NCBI GenBank assembly: GCA_905203045.1
Contig: CAJKUH010000001.1
Coordinates: 186,001 to 250,000, forward strand
Length of the DNA stretch: 64,000 bases
Source of the DNA: an uncultured Eggerthella sp.
GTDB lineage: Bacteria; Actinomycetota; Coriobacteriia; Coriobacteriales; Eggerthellaceae
Direction of reading: 5' to 3'
The notes under the pieces were generated by a model. That model saw only the letters and a list, made by a program, of their open reading frames with translations, searched no databases and was not told where the DNA came from. Made by a program: the position numbers and the translations under genes. Of this stretch, positions 23,191-33,700 are shown piece after piece. Every line of letters begins with the position of its first letter. Position 1 is the stretch's first letter.

Positions 23191-25302
23191 ATGCTCAAGT
23201 TCTGTGAGGCGTTCCTGCGACGACGAAAAGCAGTTGTCGTGGTTTTCGCGCTGCTTGCCATAGCGTGCGCGCTCTGCATTCCGCAGGTGAAGGTGAACTA
23301 CTCCATGACCGACTACCTGCCCGAGGATGCCGAGTCGGTAATTGCGCTGAACGATATGGAAAGCGCTTTCGACAGCGCCACGCCCAACGCGCGCGCCTAC
23401 GTGGAAGGCATCGACCTGGCAACCGCCGATGCGCTTTCAAGTTCCCTGGGTGAAATCGACGGCGTGAGCGATGTGATGTGGCTGGGCACCAGCGTAGACA
23501 CGCGGACCCCTACTGCCCTGCAAAGCTCCGATGTGGTCTCAAAGTGGAAGACCGATGACGGCTATCTGTTCCAGATGGCGGTTGATTCGGGTAAGGGCAA
23601 AAGCGCGGTAAGCCAGATCCGTAGCACCTGCGAGCAGGCAGGTGCTGCCCAGGTTTCGCTTTCGGGCGATGCGGTGAACACGGCAAGCGCTCAGCAGTCC
23701 ACTGCAACCGAGGTTTCGCTGATCTTGCTGGTGGGCGTTCTGATTATCACGATTATCCTGCTGCTTACCTCGCATTCTTGGTTCGAGCCGGTGATATTCC
23801 TCACCGTTATCGGCATTGCCATCGTGCTGAACATGGGCACGAATATCGTGCGCGGGGAAATATCGTTCGTCAGCCAAATTTGCGGCGCCATTTTGCAGTT
23901 GGCGGTTTCGATGGACTACGCCATCGTGCTTTTGCACACGTTCCGCCGCTGTCAACGCGAATACTCCGACCCTGAAGTTGCCATGGCGCATGCCATGAAG
24001 CGCGGCTTTTCAGTGGTACTCTCCAGCGCAGCGGTAACGTTTTTCGGCTTCCTTTCGCTGACGGTGATGCGCTTCGGTATCGGCGTTGACATGGGAATTG
24101 CGTTGGCGAAGGGCATCGTGTTCTCGTTCTTCACGGTCATGTTCCTTATGCCGTGTTTGATCCTGATGAGCTTGCGCCCGCTTGACGCCACTCGCCACAA
24201 GTTCCTCATTCCGCCGTTCGATAAGTTCGCCCGCCTGTGCCAGCAGCTGATGGTTCCCATGGCGGTAATCGTGATCCTGGTTGCCGTGCCTGCGTACTTG
24301 GGCGAAGGGCGTACCGACTTCCAATACGGCTCTTCCGACTTCAACACGCCCGAAAGCCAGCTGGGTCAGGAATCGGCGCGCGTGAACGATGCGTTCGGCG
24401 AATCGCAGACCTGGGTTGTCATGGTGCCCGAAGGCCATTGGGCCGAAGAACAGGGCCTGCTTGACGCGCTGCAGGAAACCGACGGCATTACCGGCGTTAC
24501 CTCGTGCATCACGGTGGCGGGGCGCGCACTTCCCACGGCGGTGGTTCCTGAAGATACCCTTTCGCAGGTGGTTTCGAACGGTTGGTCGCGCATGGTGGTA
24601 ACCATCGATGCCGCAACGGGGTCGGACAAGGCGTTTTCCCTGGTGGAAACCGTTCGCAACACGGCACAGCAGTACTACGGCAGTGACTATCGGCTGGTTG
24701 GCAACGACGTTTCAACCTACGACTTGCGCGATATCTGCCACGAGGACTCGAATCGCGTCAAGTTGTTCAGCATGCTTGCCATCGGCATCGTATTGGCGCT
24801 GATGTTCCGCAGCATTTCCTTGCCGTTCTTGATCCTTATTGCTATCGAGGTTTCCATTTGGGTGAACCTGGCCATCCCGTATTTCTTGGGCGAGCACCTA
24901 AACTACATCGGCTATTTGGTGATCGACGCGGTGCAGCTGGGCGCCGCGGTGGACTATGCCATCATCTATGCGCGCGAGTACTTCGAGCGGCGTGCGCTGT
25001 ATCCGCCTTCGGAAGCGGCGCGCAGCGCGGTGAAGCATGCGGGCCTTACCATCCTCACCTCTTCTTCGATCCTGATGTTCGCCGGCGTGGCGGTGTGGGT
25101 TATCGCTTCGAATGGTGTGATCAGCCAGCTGGGCGTGCTTATCGGTCGCGGTGCCTTCCTTGCCATGCTGATGATGTTCGTGTTCCTGCCGTGGTTGTTC
25201 CGCACGTTCGACGGGCTTATCTGCCGCACCACCTTCGGGCTCAAGGTGCTGAAGAACGGCGGGAAAAGCGGTGGGCCCGACGCGGCACATGCTTCGGCAT
25301 AA
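23191..25302 (+). CDS. MMPL/RND superfamily membrane exporter
   Basis: A 703-residue pump with the two-fold RND layout. A first helix near residues 12-28 is followed by an extracytoplasmic domain (30-165). Helices 2-6 include the sterol-sensing-like segment with SQICGAILQLAVSMDYAIVLLHTF. A second outer domain (about 380-510) and helices 8-12 with AVQLGAAVDYAIIYAREYFERR follow. The paired SMDYAIVL/AVDYAIIY motifs hold the proton-relay aspartates of MMPL proteins. The ribosome site AAGGGGGAAGCAG precedes 23191. The YhgE-like protein that follows, 49 bases downstream, may be its partner; a TetR repressor is divergent. The cargo is unknown, with lipids or drugs as family possibilities. Confidence 0.9.
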   Translation: MLKFCEAFLRRRKAVVVVFALLAIACALCIPQVKVNYSMTDYLPEDAESVIALNDMESAFDSATPNARAYVEGIDLATADALSSSLGEIDGVSDVMWLGTSVDTRTPTALQSSDVVSKWKTDDGYLFQMAVDSGKGKSAVSQIRSTCEQAGAAQVSLSGDAVNTASAQQSTATEVSLILLVGVLIITIILLLTSHSWFEPVIFLTVIGIAIVLNMGTNIVRGEISFVSQICGAILQLAVSMDYAIVLLHTFRRCQREYSDPEVAMAHAMKRGFSVVLSSAAVTFFGFLSLTVMRFGIGVDMGIALAKGIVFSFFTVMFLMPCLILMSLRPLDATRHKFLIPPFDKFARLCQQLMVPMAVIVILVAVPAYLGEGRTDFQYGSSDFNTPESQLGQESARVNDAFGESQTWVVMVPEGHWAEEQGLLDALQETDGITGVTSCITVAGRALPTAVVPEDTLSQVVSNGWSRMVVTIDAATGSDKAFSLVETVRNTAQQYYGSDYRLVGNDVSTYDLRDICHEDSNRVKLFSMLAIGIVLALMFRSISLPFLILIAIEVSIWVNLAIPYFLGEHLNYIGYLVIDAVQLGAAVDYAIIYAREYFERRALYPPSEAARSAVKHAGLTILTSSSILMFAGVAVWVIASNGVISQLGVLIGRGAFLAMLMMFVFLPWLFRTFDGLICRTTFGLKVLKNGGKSGGPDAAHASA

Positions 25303-25351
25303 CTGCGTAAGCGAATGTTTTGAACCTTTTCTTCCTATAAGGAGTTTCCCC

Positions 25352-27109
25352 ATGAATGAGAAAACAAGCAAATTCGGAAAGACGGCAGCGTCGGTTGCCC
25401 TGGCGGCGAGCTTGGGGGCGTATGCGGTGGCACCTGCTTGCGCCTATGCGGCAGATGGCCAGGCGAAAGACGAAATCGTGTACGCGAAAGCCTCGCCTTC
25501 TGGCAGCACCGAAGGCGTGTACGTGGTAAACGTCTTCGATTCCGAAAACGCCGAGCACGTAGAAGACCCCGCCAACTACCAGCAGGTGGAAAACCTCACC
25601 ACGTCCGATGCGCTTGAGCAAACGGGCGGCGCGGTTTCGGTGAACACGACGGCGGGCGTGCCGTTCTACTACCAGGGCACCATGGACGCTTCCACGCAGC
25701 TGCCCTGGAACGTGAGCGTGAAGTACTACCTTAACGGCAAGGAGACATCTGCCTCCGAGCTTTCCGGGGCGAACGGCCTGTTGAAGGTGGTGCTGGACGT
25801 GCAACCTGCGCAGGGCGCAGACGCATCCGATTTCGCCGACAGCTATGTGCTGCAGGCGCAGGGAACGTTTTCGCAGGAAACGTTTGCCATTGCCGATGCG
25901 GGCGATGCCACCGTGGCGCATTCCGGCAGCAACGAGGTGGCAACATGCCTTGTTCTTCCCGGTGAGGGCGCCACGTTCGAGATAACCGGTGTTGCCCGCA
26001 ACTTCTCGTACGATGGCTGGCAGATTGCGGGCATGCCGCTTTCCATGGCGGTTGACTTGGCAAGCGAAGACACCTCCGAGCTTTCCAGTGCCACCAGTGA
26101 ATTGGAGCAGGCTACATCGAAGCTTTCGGGCGGGGCGTCGGACCTGTTCGACGGCGCATCGCAGGTTGCCAGCGGGGCATCGAGCTTGGCTGACGGTGCC
26201 AGCCAGCTTTCCCAAGGGGTCGATGCGGCGGTTGCCGGGCTCGACAAGCTTTCGTCTTCGGGCAAAGTGGTAGCGCAGGGCTGGAGCAAAGTGAGTGCCG
26301 GCATCGAGGGCACAGTGCAGGGCATTGCCAGCGTGAAGGCGGGCAGCGACTCCTTCCAACAGGGGCTGAAAGAGCAGGCGAGCCAGTACGCTTCGGCGGC
26401 AGGCAAGGCAACGGCGGCGCAGAACGCGTACGCATCAGCAGCGCAGGCCGCCAAAACGGCTCTGGCAACGTATCAGGCAAACCCAACTGCAGAAAACCTG
26501 CAGAAGGTTTCCGATGCGGTTTCCGCCATGGACCAGGCGGCTCAGGCTATGGCGCAAACCGCTGGTGCCTCCGGTGCCTATCAGGCGCTAAGCGGCGTGC
26601 AGCAGAACTATGCGAAGCTTGCCTCGGGTATCGACTCCCTGGCAAGCGAAAGCGCGGCGCTGCCAACGGGCGCTTCCGGCTTCGGTGACGGGCTTTCGGC
26701 CTATCTTGACGGCGCGGACAGCGCGGCAAGCAGCGCGGCGGAGCTGCAAAGCGGGGCGGCGCAGGTTGCCAGCGGGGCCAACAGCGTATCGGATGCAACC
26801 GCCCAGGTGGCGTCGGGCGCAAGCGAGCTTTCCCATGGCTCGGCGGAACTGGCAAGCAGCACCAACGGCATGGACCAGAAGATCATCGACCAGCTGCAGG
26901 ACGCCATCGACGAAAAGCTGGGCCAGGACTTCACGCCCCATTCCTTTGTGGTGCCTAGCAACACCAACGTCGATTCCGTCCAATTCGTGTACGTGATAAG
27001 CGGTGTGGACGAGCCGGACGATGAGGGCACGACACCCGCCACGGAAGAAGAGCAGACCGAGAAAACCATCATCGACCGCTTCTTTGCACTGTTTACCTCA
27101 CAAGAGTAA
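25352..27109 (+). CDS. secreted YhgE/Pip-like protein with heptad repeats
   Basis: A 585-residue protein with an N-terminal signal sequence (SVALAASLGAYAVAPACAYAAD). A beta-rich region of about 200 residues follows. Two blocks of X-heptad repeats then appear, GASQVASGASSLADGASQLSQG near residue 265 and SGAAQVASGANSVSDATAQVASG near residue 470, separated by an alanine-rich coiled region. The C-terminus is acidic and ends in a short hydrophobic stretch. This xxxLxxGxxxL pattern is found in YhgE/Pip and in partners of MMPL exporters in actinobacteria. The start at 25352 has AAGGAG. It is co-transcribed with the MMPL gene, so an extracellular adaptor or stalk role is inferred. Confidence 0.8.
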   Translation: MNEKTSKFGKTAASVALAASLGAYAVAPACAYAADGQAKDEIVYAKASPSGSTEGVYVVNVFDSENAEHVEDPANYQQVENLTTSDALEQTGGAVSVNTTAGVPFYYQGTMDASTQLPWNVSVKYYLNGKETSASELSGANGLLKVVLDVQPAQGADASDFADSYVLQAQGTFSQETFAIADAGDATVAHSGSNEVATCLVLPGEGATFEITGVARNFSYDGWQIAGMPLSMAVDLASEDTSELSSATSELEQATSKLSGGASDLFDGASQVASGASSLADGASQLSQGVDAAVAGLDKLSSSGKVVAQGWSKVSAGIEGTVQGIASVKAGSDSFQQGLKEQASQYASAAGKATAAQNAYASAAQAAKTALATYQANPTAENLQKVSDAVSAMDQAAQAMAQTAGASGAYQALSGVQQNYAKLASGIDSLASESAALPTGASGFGDGLSAYLDGADSAASSAAELQSGAAQVASGANSVSDATAQVASGASELSHGSAELASSTNGMDQKIIDQLQDAIDEKLGQDFTPHSFVVPSNTNVDSVQFVYVISGVDEPDDEGTTPATEEEQTEKTIIDRFFALFTSQE

Positions 27110-27169
27110 AGTGACCCTCGTATTCATAACTGCGCGTAAAGGGGTGCGCAGGGAATAAAGGGGACGCAC

Positions 27170-27883
27170 ATGGAGAGGTACCTGTTTTGGGGCACGTTTT
27201 TCTTCGCCTATCTGATAAACGGCATCACGGGGTTTGCCGGTAACATCTTTGCCATGCCGGTGGGTATGGCAACCATCGGCCACCAGGAATCCATTGTGGT
27301 GCTGAACTGCACCGGCTTCATTGCCAGCGTGCTCATCGCCTTCACAGGCATCAAGCATGTGGTGTGGAAGGAATGGGCGAAGATGTGCCTGATCATGGCA
27401 ATCTTCATGGCCATTGGCGCGTGGGTGAACACCATCGCGCCGCTGAGCATCCTTTCCAAGGTGTATGGCGTTGCGGTGCTGGTTATTGCCATTCGCGGCT
27501 TGTTCTTCAGCAAGGAAGACAAGCTTCTGCCTGATTGGTTGCTCTACGTCATCCTTGCCATTGCGGGCCTTATTCAGGGCATGTTCGTTTCCGGCGGCTC
27601 TTTCTTGGCCATCTATGCGCTGCAGAAGATCAAGGGCAAGGAAGCGTTCCGTGCAACCACCACTATGACCTGGGTATTCTTGAACGGGGCGTATGCGTTC
27701 TACGGCATTCAGGGCGGCAGCCTTGGGGGTGACGGGCTGCTTACGCTTGCGGTGTGCATCCCGCTGCTGATTCTGGCGACCTGGTTGGGCGGCCTTATCC
27801 AAAAGCGCATCAGCCAAGAGCAGTTCGTGAAGTTCACCTACGTTCTGCTCACCGTGATCGGCTGCGTGCTTTTGTTCAAGTAG
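27170..27883 (+). CDS. TSUP (TauE/SafE) family membrane permease
   Basis: A 237-residue protein with seven or eight hydrophobic segments. Family features include the first half GITGFAGNIFAMPVG and the second half GLIQGMFVSGGSFLAIYAL, related inverted repeats typical of TSUP proteins. Members move sulfite, sulfoacetate or other organosulfur or C2 compounds. AAAGGGG precedes the ATG at 27170. It follows the YhgE-like gene by 60 bases but has no clear functional link to it. Confidence 0.85.
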   Translation: MERYLFWGTFFFAYLINGITGFAGNIFAMPVGMATIGHQESIVVLNCTGFIASVLIAFTGIKHVVWKEWAKMCLIMAIFMAIGAWVNTIAPLSILSKVYGVAVLVIAIRGLFFSKEDKLLPDWLLYVILAIAGLIQGMFVSGGSFLAIYALQKIKGKEAFRATTTMTWVFLNGAYAFYGIQGGSLGGDGLLTLAVCIPLLILATWLGGLIQKRISQEQFVKFTYVLLTVIGCVLLFK

Positions 27884-27948
27884 GTGTTGCTGAAGCTCCC
27901 GCGGGGCCGCAAGGCTCAGCTCGGCTCAAGCCACCCGCTCCGCTGTTC

Positions 27949-27976
27949 GAAAGGGTCCGCTATGCGGGCCCTTTCT
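27949..27976 (+). terminator. terminator after the TSUP gene
   Basis: AAAGGGTCCGC and GCGGGCCCTTT pair around TAT (one G-T pair), followed by a short T-rich stretch. The following 27977-28197 holds no supported gene. Confidence 0.6.
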
Positions 27977-28197
27977 CATGCGCTCGCTGCTTCATGCTTT
28001 TGAAGAAGATTCGCTTTCGCGAATCAGCTGGGGGAAGGCGTTCAGAGTGGCATTCGCAGCCTCGGGCCCCGGCCCCTTGCGCGGACACGCAGCGGAACCG
28101 GAAAATGCGCGCAGCCGATCACGGTGAGCATCCGGGTTGCTTCACGAACTGCTCTTGGCTGATGCGCTTGTGTCGTAATTCCTTGTGCTGAGAAGAA

Positions 28198-28224
28198 GAA
28201 AGCCCGCATAGGCGGGCTTTCTTT
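28198..28224 (-). terminator. terminator of the glycosyltransferase gene
   Basis: AAAGCCCGC and GCGGGCTTT pair around a three-base loop, and each side continues into A/T runs, so it can act in both directions. Confidence 0.85.
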
Positions 28225-29287
28225 AGCGGTTGGCTTTGAGGCGGGCGAAGAGGTTGGTGCTGTTTTGGCGTACCCAGCTTATGAATTCGCTTTCGGTCAT
28301 GGTCAGCGTTACGCTGCCCAGGCGCAGGGGTGCCAGCACTACGCTCATCATCTTGGTGCGGGGGTGCGCTTTCTTCAGCGCCTCGCGGGCGTGCGGGGTG
28401 GAAATCATCTGTTTGATGGCGGCGCGCTTTTCCTCTTTTGAAAGCGTACAGTTGCAGTTGGTTACGTTTTCGATGCAGCCAACCAAGCGCTCGGCGTAAC
28501 GGCGTGCCAGGAACTCTTCGATTTCAGGGGAGTCCAGGTTCCAGTACGCGTACAGCTCGTTCATCCAACGATGCTCTTCTTCGCGCTTGTCGTACATGTC
28601 GGGGCGGTACTTGGTGTTCTCGCTTTCGGCGCGGGCGCGCAGGAAGTGGTAGTAGTGGCCGTCAAGGCAGCCCACGCGTTCCACATCGCGCATAACGTCA
28701 AGGTTGAAGGGCAAATCGTCCCAGAACGTGCCGGGGAAGCGGATGTTCTTTTCGTTCAGGTAGGAACGGCGGTACAGCTTGTTCCAAGGCGCGTACAGAA
28801 GTTGGGCGTCAAACAGCTGGCAGGCGTTTTTGCGGAACTCATCCTGCGATTCGAAGATGCGGTTGGGCGCGTTACGCAGTTCGCGGTAGTACTTGCCCTC
28901 GTCGTCGTAGTAAGTGTCGATGGTGAAGCCGGTGATAAGCAGGTCAAGGTCGTTTTCCGATGCCACGCGGTACATGTCCTTCAACATGGTGCGGTCGCAC
29001 CAGTCGTCGCCGTCCATGAAGTACAGATAGTCGCCGCGGGCAATTTCCATGGCGGCATTGCGGGCAGCGGCAGCGCCCTGGTTTTCCTGGTGGATTACGC
29101 GGATGCGCACATCGTCATCGGCAAGCTTGTCGCACAAGTCTCCGCTGCCATCGGTGCTTCCGTCGTCTACCAAAAGAATCTCGTAGCTGGTGCACGTTTG
29201 GTTCTGCAGCGAACCAACGGCGCGGCGCAGCCAGGACTCTACGTTGTAAACGGGAATGATGACGCTTATCGCGGGGCTGTGTGACAC
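28223..29287 (-). CDS. family 2 glycosyltransferase
   Basis: A GT-A fold transferase of 354 residues that moves a sugar from a nucleotide donor. The N-terminal SPAISVIIPVYNVESWLRR, the EILLVDDGSTDGSGD donor-binding stretch, YLYFMDGDDWC (the metal-binding DxD-type motif) and the PWNKLYRRSYL acceptor region are all present. A helical C-terminal region lacks membrane segments. The start is the GTG at 29287 with GAAGG five bases upstream; an ATG at 29326 would add 13 residues but lacks a ribosome site. It is divergent from a WecA-like gene, which suggests a shared glycan pathway such as a capsule or teichoic-type polymer. Confidence 0.87.
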   Translation of the reverse strand: MSHSPAISVIIPVYNVESWLRRAVGSLQNQTCTSYEILLVDDGSTDGSGDLCDKLADDDVRIRVIHQENQGAAAARNAAMEIARGDYLYFMDGDDWCDRTMLKDMYRVASENDLDLLITGFTIDTYYDDEGKYYRELRNAPNRIFESQDEFRKNACQLFDAQLLYAPWNKLYRRSYLNEKNIRFPGTFWDDLPFNLDVMRDVERVGCLDGHYYHFLRARAESENTKYRPDMYDKREEEHRWMNELYAYWNLDSPEIEEFLARRYAERLVGCIENVTNCNCTLSKEEKRAAIKQMISTPHAREALKKAHPRTKMMSVVLAPLRLGSVTLTMTESEFISWVRQNSTNLFARLKANR

Positions 29288-29614
29288 GAGCACCTTCTTT
29301 TGATCTACGGATTTCAACCCGCTCATTCTACACAATGCAGTTGCGCCGAATATGCTGGTGCTTGGGACGTACAAGGTACTTACACGTTTTGGCCGCCGCT
29401 CTCCACAAAGGCTGCAAAACTGTGTCGAAATGGAGTGCTTTTTGCAGTCGAAGAGCAGCCTCGTCCTGCGATACGGCGGCGGTGGGGTAATGGCGCTGCA
29501 GTGGTGATGGCACAGGTGTGGTACGGGAGTGGTACCCCTTCGGTATATAATTGGCTTTTGGCGTGTGCTGGCTCGGCCGCGTTATTTAACATTTTCGAGG
29601 AAAGAGGGGAGCGC
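29288..29614. promoter_or_regulatory. divergent promoter region
   Basis: 327 bases between the glycosyltransferase and the WecA-like start. A TATAAT (29546-29551) faces rightward, 64 bases before the WecA-like ATG, but I see no convincing -35. A GGTAC...GTACC pair lies just upstream (29519-29535). Confidence 0.4.
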
Positions 29615-30742
29615 ATGGACTGGTTCGAATACGGCGTTCTCTTCGTTGTTGCCGCAGTGGTAACCATCGCCCTTACCCCCCTTGCCCGCAAGCTTGCCAT
29701 CAAGCTTGATGCTATCGACTATCCCAGCGCACGACGCGTGAACATGCTGCCCATCCCCCGCATGGGCGGTGTTGCCATTTTCGGCGGCATCTTGGCGGCT
29801 TTGGCCGTTGCCGCTGTTGGCGTTGGTGCTTTCGGGTGGAAAAACCCCTTCATCGACTATGGCGGCATCGATGTGAATTACTGGGGCGTGCTCGCTGGCG
29901 TGGTTCTGATGTTTTTGGTTGGCGCGGTAGACGATGTGGTCGATCTGAGCCCTAAAGCCAAAATGGCTGGCCAGATTGTTGCTGCCTGCATTGTTGCCGG
30001 CTCGGGCCTGCTGTTCTCCAGCATTCACAACCCTGTGGGCGAAGGCTTCATTGAGTTCGGCTGGGTGGCTTATCCGCTTACCGTGTTCTACCTGGTTGCT
30101 TTCGCCAACGTTATCAACCTGATCGATGGCTTGGATGGCCTGGCTTCGGGCATTACGGGCATTTCCGCCATAACCATTTTGATGTTCGCCATCCATACCG
30201 GTCGCCTTGATGCGGCCCTGTTCAGCGTTATTTTGGTGGGCGCCTGCATCGGCTTCTTGAAGTCGAACTTCTTCCCGGCTTCCATCTTCATGGGAGATTC
30301 CGGCGCTTTGTTGCTGGGCTTTTCACTGGGCATCATCTCGCTGTTCGCGGTAGCGCGTTCCGCCTTGTTCGTTTCGTTGCTGGTCCCCATTCTGGCTGCG
30401 GGCGTTCCCATTCTTGATACGTTCTTTGCCATTGTGCGCCGCAAGCGCGAGCATCGTCCTATCGACGAAGCCGACAAGGGGCACATCCACCATCGCCTGA
30501 TGCGTGCGGGCTTCAGTCAGCGCGCTACGGTGCTTATCATGTGGGCGTGGACGGCGCTTCTGGCTGCCTGCGGCGTCATTATCACCTGGGCCGACAATTT
30601 GGTTCGTATCCCCATCTTTATTTTTGCGTGTGCGGTTACGGCGTATGCCATCGTGAAGCTGCGCCTGTTGGGCGATGCTCTGAGCCACCACTTCAACCCG
30701 CGGCGCAAACCCAATCGCCCCAACGACGACCAAAACGAGTGA
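29615..30742 (+). CDS. WecA/TagO-like polyprenyl-phosphate sugar-1-phosphate transferase
   Basis: A 375-residue, multi-helix enzyme of the MraY/WecA superfamily that loads a sugar phosphate onto undecaprenyl phosphate and so starts a surface glycan. Family motifs are ARRVNMLPIPRMGGVAIFGG, VGAVDDVVDLSPKAK (the DDxxD metal site), NVINLIDGLDGLASG, FMGDSGALLLGF and the histidine loop DKGHIHHRLMRAGFS. The HIHHRL form is characteristic of WecA/TagO rather than MraY. AGAGGGGAG precedes the ATG at 29615. Its stop is 24 bases from the convergent ABC permease stop. Confidence 0.9.
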   Translation: MDWFEYGVLFVVAAVVTIALTPLARKLAIKLDAIDYPSARRVNMLPIPRMGGVAIFGGILAALAVAAVGVGAFGWKNPFIDYGGIDVNYWGVLAGVVLMFLVGAVDDVVDLSPKAKMAGQIVAACIVAGSGLLFSSIHNPVGEGFIEFGWVAYPLTVFYLVAFANVINLIDGLDGLASGITGISAITILMFAIHTGRLDAALFSVILVGACIGFLKSNFFPASIFMGDSGALLLGFSLGIISLFAVARSALFVSLLVPILAAGVPILDTFFAIVRRKREHRPIDEADKGHIHHRLMRAGFSQRATVLIMWAWTALLAACGVIITWADNLVRIPIFIFACAVTAYAIVKLRLLGDALSHHFNPRRKPNRPNDDQNE

Positions 30743-30766
30743 TTCTACGGCCAGCTGGGGCCAACT

Positions 30767-33700
30767 CTACTCGATGCTCTTCAGCGCTTCGATCATGTTG
30801 ATCTTCGCTAGCGAACGGTTGGAAAGCAGCGCAACGATGAAGGCGAACAGCAGCGTCAGCGCACAGGCATATACGTAGCTTATTGGTTCGATGGTGACGG
30901 CGAAGTAGATAGAGGGCATTTTCAGCACGTAGGTGAGCATATGGCTGAAGGCGTAGCCTGCGGGAATGCCCAGCACCATGCCGATGGCGGTAAGCAGCAC
31001 CGTTTCCTTGTTCACATAGTGGTTTACTTCGCGCTTGCGGAATCCCAGCACCTTGATGGTGGCCAGTTCGCGTGTGCGCTCGGATATGTTCGTGGTGGAA
31101 AGCGTGAACAGCACCACGAACGCCAGCGCCGCCGCCAACAGGACGATGACGTATACGATGGCGTTTATCAGGTCGAACGACTGCGCGAACTCGTCGTTCA
31201 TCTGCTGTGTGCTGGAAACGGAAAGGAAGTCGCTGTTTTCTGCCAACGTGTCGGCGAACGCTTCCTTTTCATCGTCGGTGCCGGAAAGCAAAAGGTAGAA
31301 GCCGTTCGGCTGCACATCGTTCCCGAAAAGTTGCTGGTAGGCACTTTGCGTCAGATATGCGGCGTTGCCCAGATAGTTGTCTGCCACGCTGGCAAGTGGC
31401 ACCGACGCCTCGTCCAAACTGCTGGTTTTCAGGTGCACCGTATCGCCCGCGCCAACACCTAAAAGCTCGGCGGCGTTGCGGGTAAGCACCATGCCGTCGT
31501 TCGAAAGGGAAAGTGCATCGCTTCCGTCTTTGAGTGTGACGTACGAGCTTAAATCGGCATCGTCGGGCAGCACGAACAGCTGAAGTGCTTCATCGTCGTC
31601 GTTGGCGGTAAGCGTCACGGAATCGACGGCAACTTCCTGAAGTTGGGAAACCTCGTTGCTCTCTTCGAGCAGGGTTTCGCACGCGCTGAAGTTGTCGGTG
31701 GTGGTGATTGCCAGCGCATCGTAGCGGTAGATGGTGCCATACTGCATCGGCGAAAGCGCATGGACTGAATCCTTGATGGCGAAACCGCAGATGAGCAGGG
31801 CCATACAGCCCATGATGCCGAACACTGTCATGAAGAAGCGCTTCTTGTAGCGCAGCAGGTTGCGTGCCGTAACCTTGTCCAAGAACGCCAAGCGCTTCCA
31901 AATGAAGGGAATGCGCTCCAGCAGGATGCGCGAACCCGAGCGGGGCGCTTTCGGGCGCATGAGTGTGGCGGGCGTTTGCTTTAGCTCGGCGCGGCAGGCG
32001 AACACGGCGGCACCCACGATGCCGGCGAAGAAGAAAAGCAAGCTGCCGATGCCGTAGGGAGTATCGAACGAAAGCAAGTAGGTGGGCAGCAGGTACATCA
32101 TCTGGAACACCGTGAACAAAAATGCGGGGAACAGCACGAACCCGCAGAACTCGCCCACGATGCCGCCCAAAAGGCAGGCGGAAAGTGCATAGAACAGGTA
32201 TTTGCCCAGAATGGCGCCATTTGAATATCCCAGCGATTTGTAGGTGCCGATAAGCCCGCGTTCCTCTTCAACCAGGCGGGTGATGGTGGTAAGCGCAATA
32301 AGCACCGCCACCACAATGAACACCGCGGGGAATACCAGGCCTATTGCCTCGATGGAAGAAGCATCCGATTCCACGCTGGCATAGCCGGCATTCGATTCGC
32401 GCGTTTGCACGTACCAGCGGGCGCTTTCAAGGGAGTTCGCCTCGTTGCGGGCGTCCTCGAACTTCGCCTGGGCTTCAGCCTTGCTGTTTTCGAACTGCGA
32501 GCGCTGCTCGTTCAGCTCAGATTGTCCTTGTGCAAGCTGCTCCTGCGCTGCGGAAAGCTGGCGTTTGCCCTGCTGCAGCTGTTGTTTGCCGCTGGAAAGC
32601 TGCGACCAGCCTTGGGCGATGGCCTTCTTGCCTGCGCTCACCTGGCCTGCTTGGGTATCAAGCTCTTGCTTTGCGGCGGCAAGCTGCTTTGCCCGTGCGT
32701 CCAGTTCGCCCAAAGTTTGCGCGCGCTGCGCTTCGATGGCGGCAAGCTGCGCTGCTGCCTCTTCTTCGGTAAGCGCGCCTGCTGCAAGAGCGGCCTTCAC
32801 CTGCGCGGCGGCATCGTCGCAGCTGGCATTCGCCTGAGCGCGGCCTTGGTCAAGCTGCTTTTGAGCGGCGGCAATGCTGCGGTAGCCCTCGTCGATCTGG
32901 GCCTGCGCGCTTTCAAGCTGCTGCTCCTGTTGACGAAGCTGCTGTTCTGACTGGCTCAGCGTGCTTTCGTTTGCGGCAAGCTTCTTCTTGTTGGCGGAAA
33001 GCTCCGCCTTGCCGCTGTCGAGCGTGCCCTGCGCACTGTCGATCTTCTGCTGGGCATCGGCTAGCTGGGAGTCCGTATCGCGCTCCGCTTCCGCAATCTG
33101 ATCAAGCGCTTCTTGGCGGATGCTTTGGGTGCGGGCTTCCTCGCGCTGTTCCTTTATGCCTTCCAATTCTTCGGTAAGGTTATCGAGCACTGCGGCGTAT
33201 TCGGGGGTGAAGCTTTTCGCTGCGCTGTTGGCGCGTACGTATACTGCGGTGAACGCTTCGGCGCAAACGGCGTCGGGCGTTACGAAGAACGAGTAATCGG
33301 GCGAAGCGCTGGCGCGCACGGCGATGGATCCGTTGGGGTTGGTGAGCTCGGTCGGGTCTATGACGCTGGCAGTGATGGTGTACTCTGCGCGTTTGAATAC
33401 TTCGGTGCCGGCAGGTTCAAGGGTTACGGTATCGCCTAAGGAAAGCCCCGAATCGGTAAGGTAGTTTTCCGTTACCGCAACTTCGTTTTCGCTGGTGGGA
33501 AGCGTGCCCTGCACTACCTTCGGCATGTTGAACCCGCGCTGGGAAAGCGCCTTCACGCCCACGCTTGCCCGTTTTTGCCCCAGCGGCGTGTACGTGGTTT
33601 CCTCCCACGTGCCTTCTGCGTCTGCAACATCGTCAAGGGCGCAGATGGCTGAAACGTCTTCTTCGGTAAGCCCCAACGTCGACTGCACACAGGCATCGTA

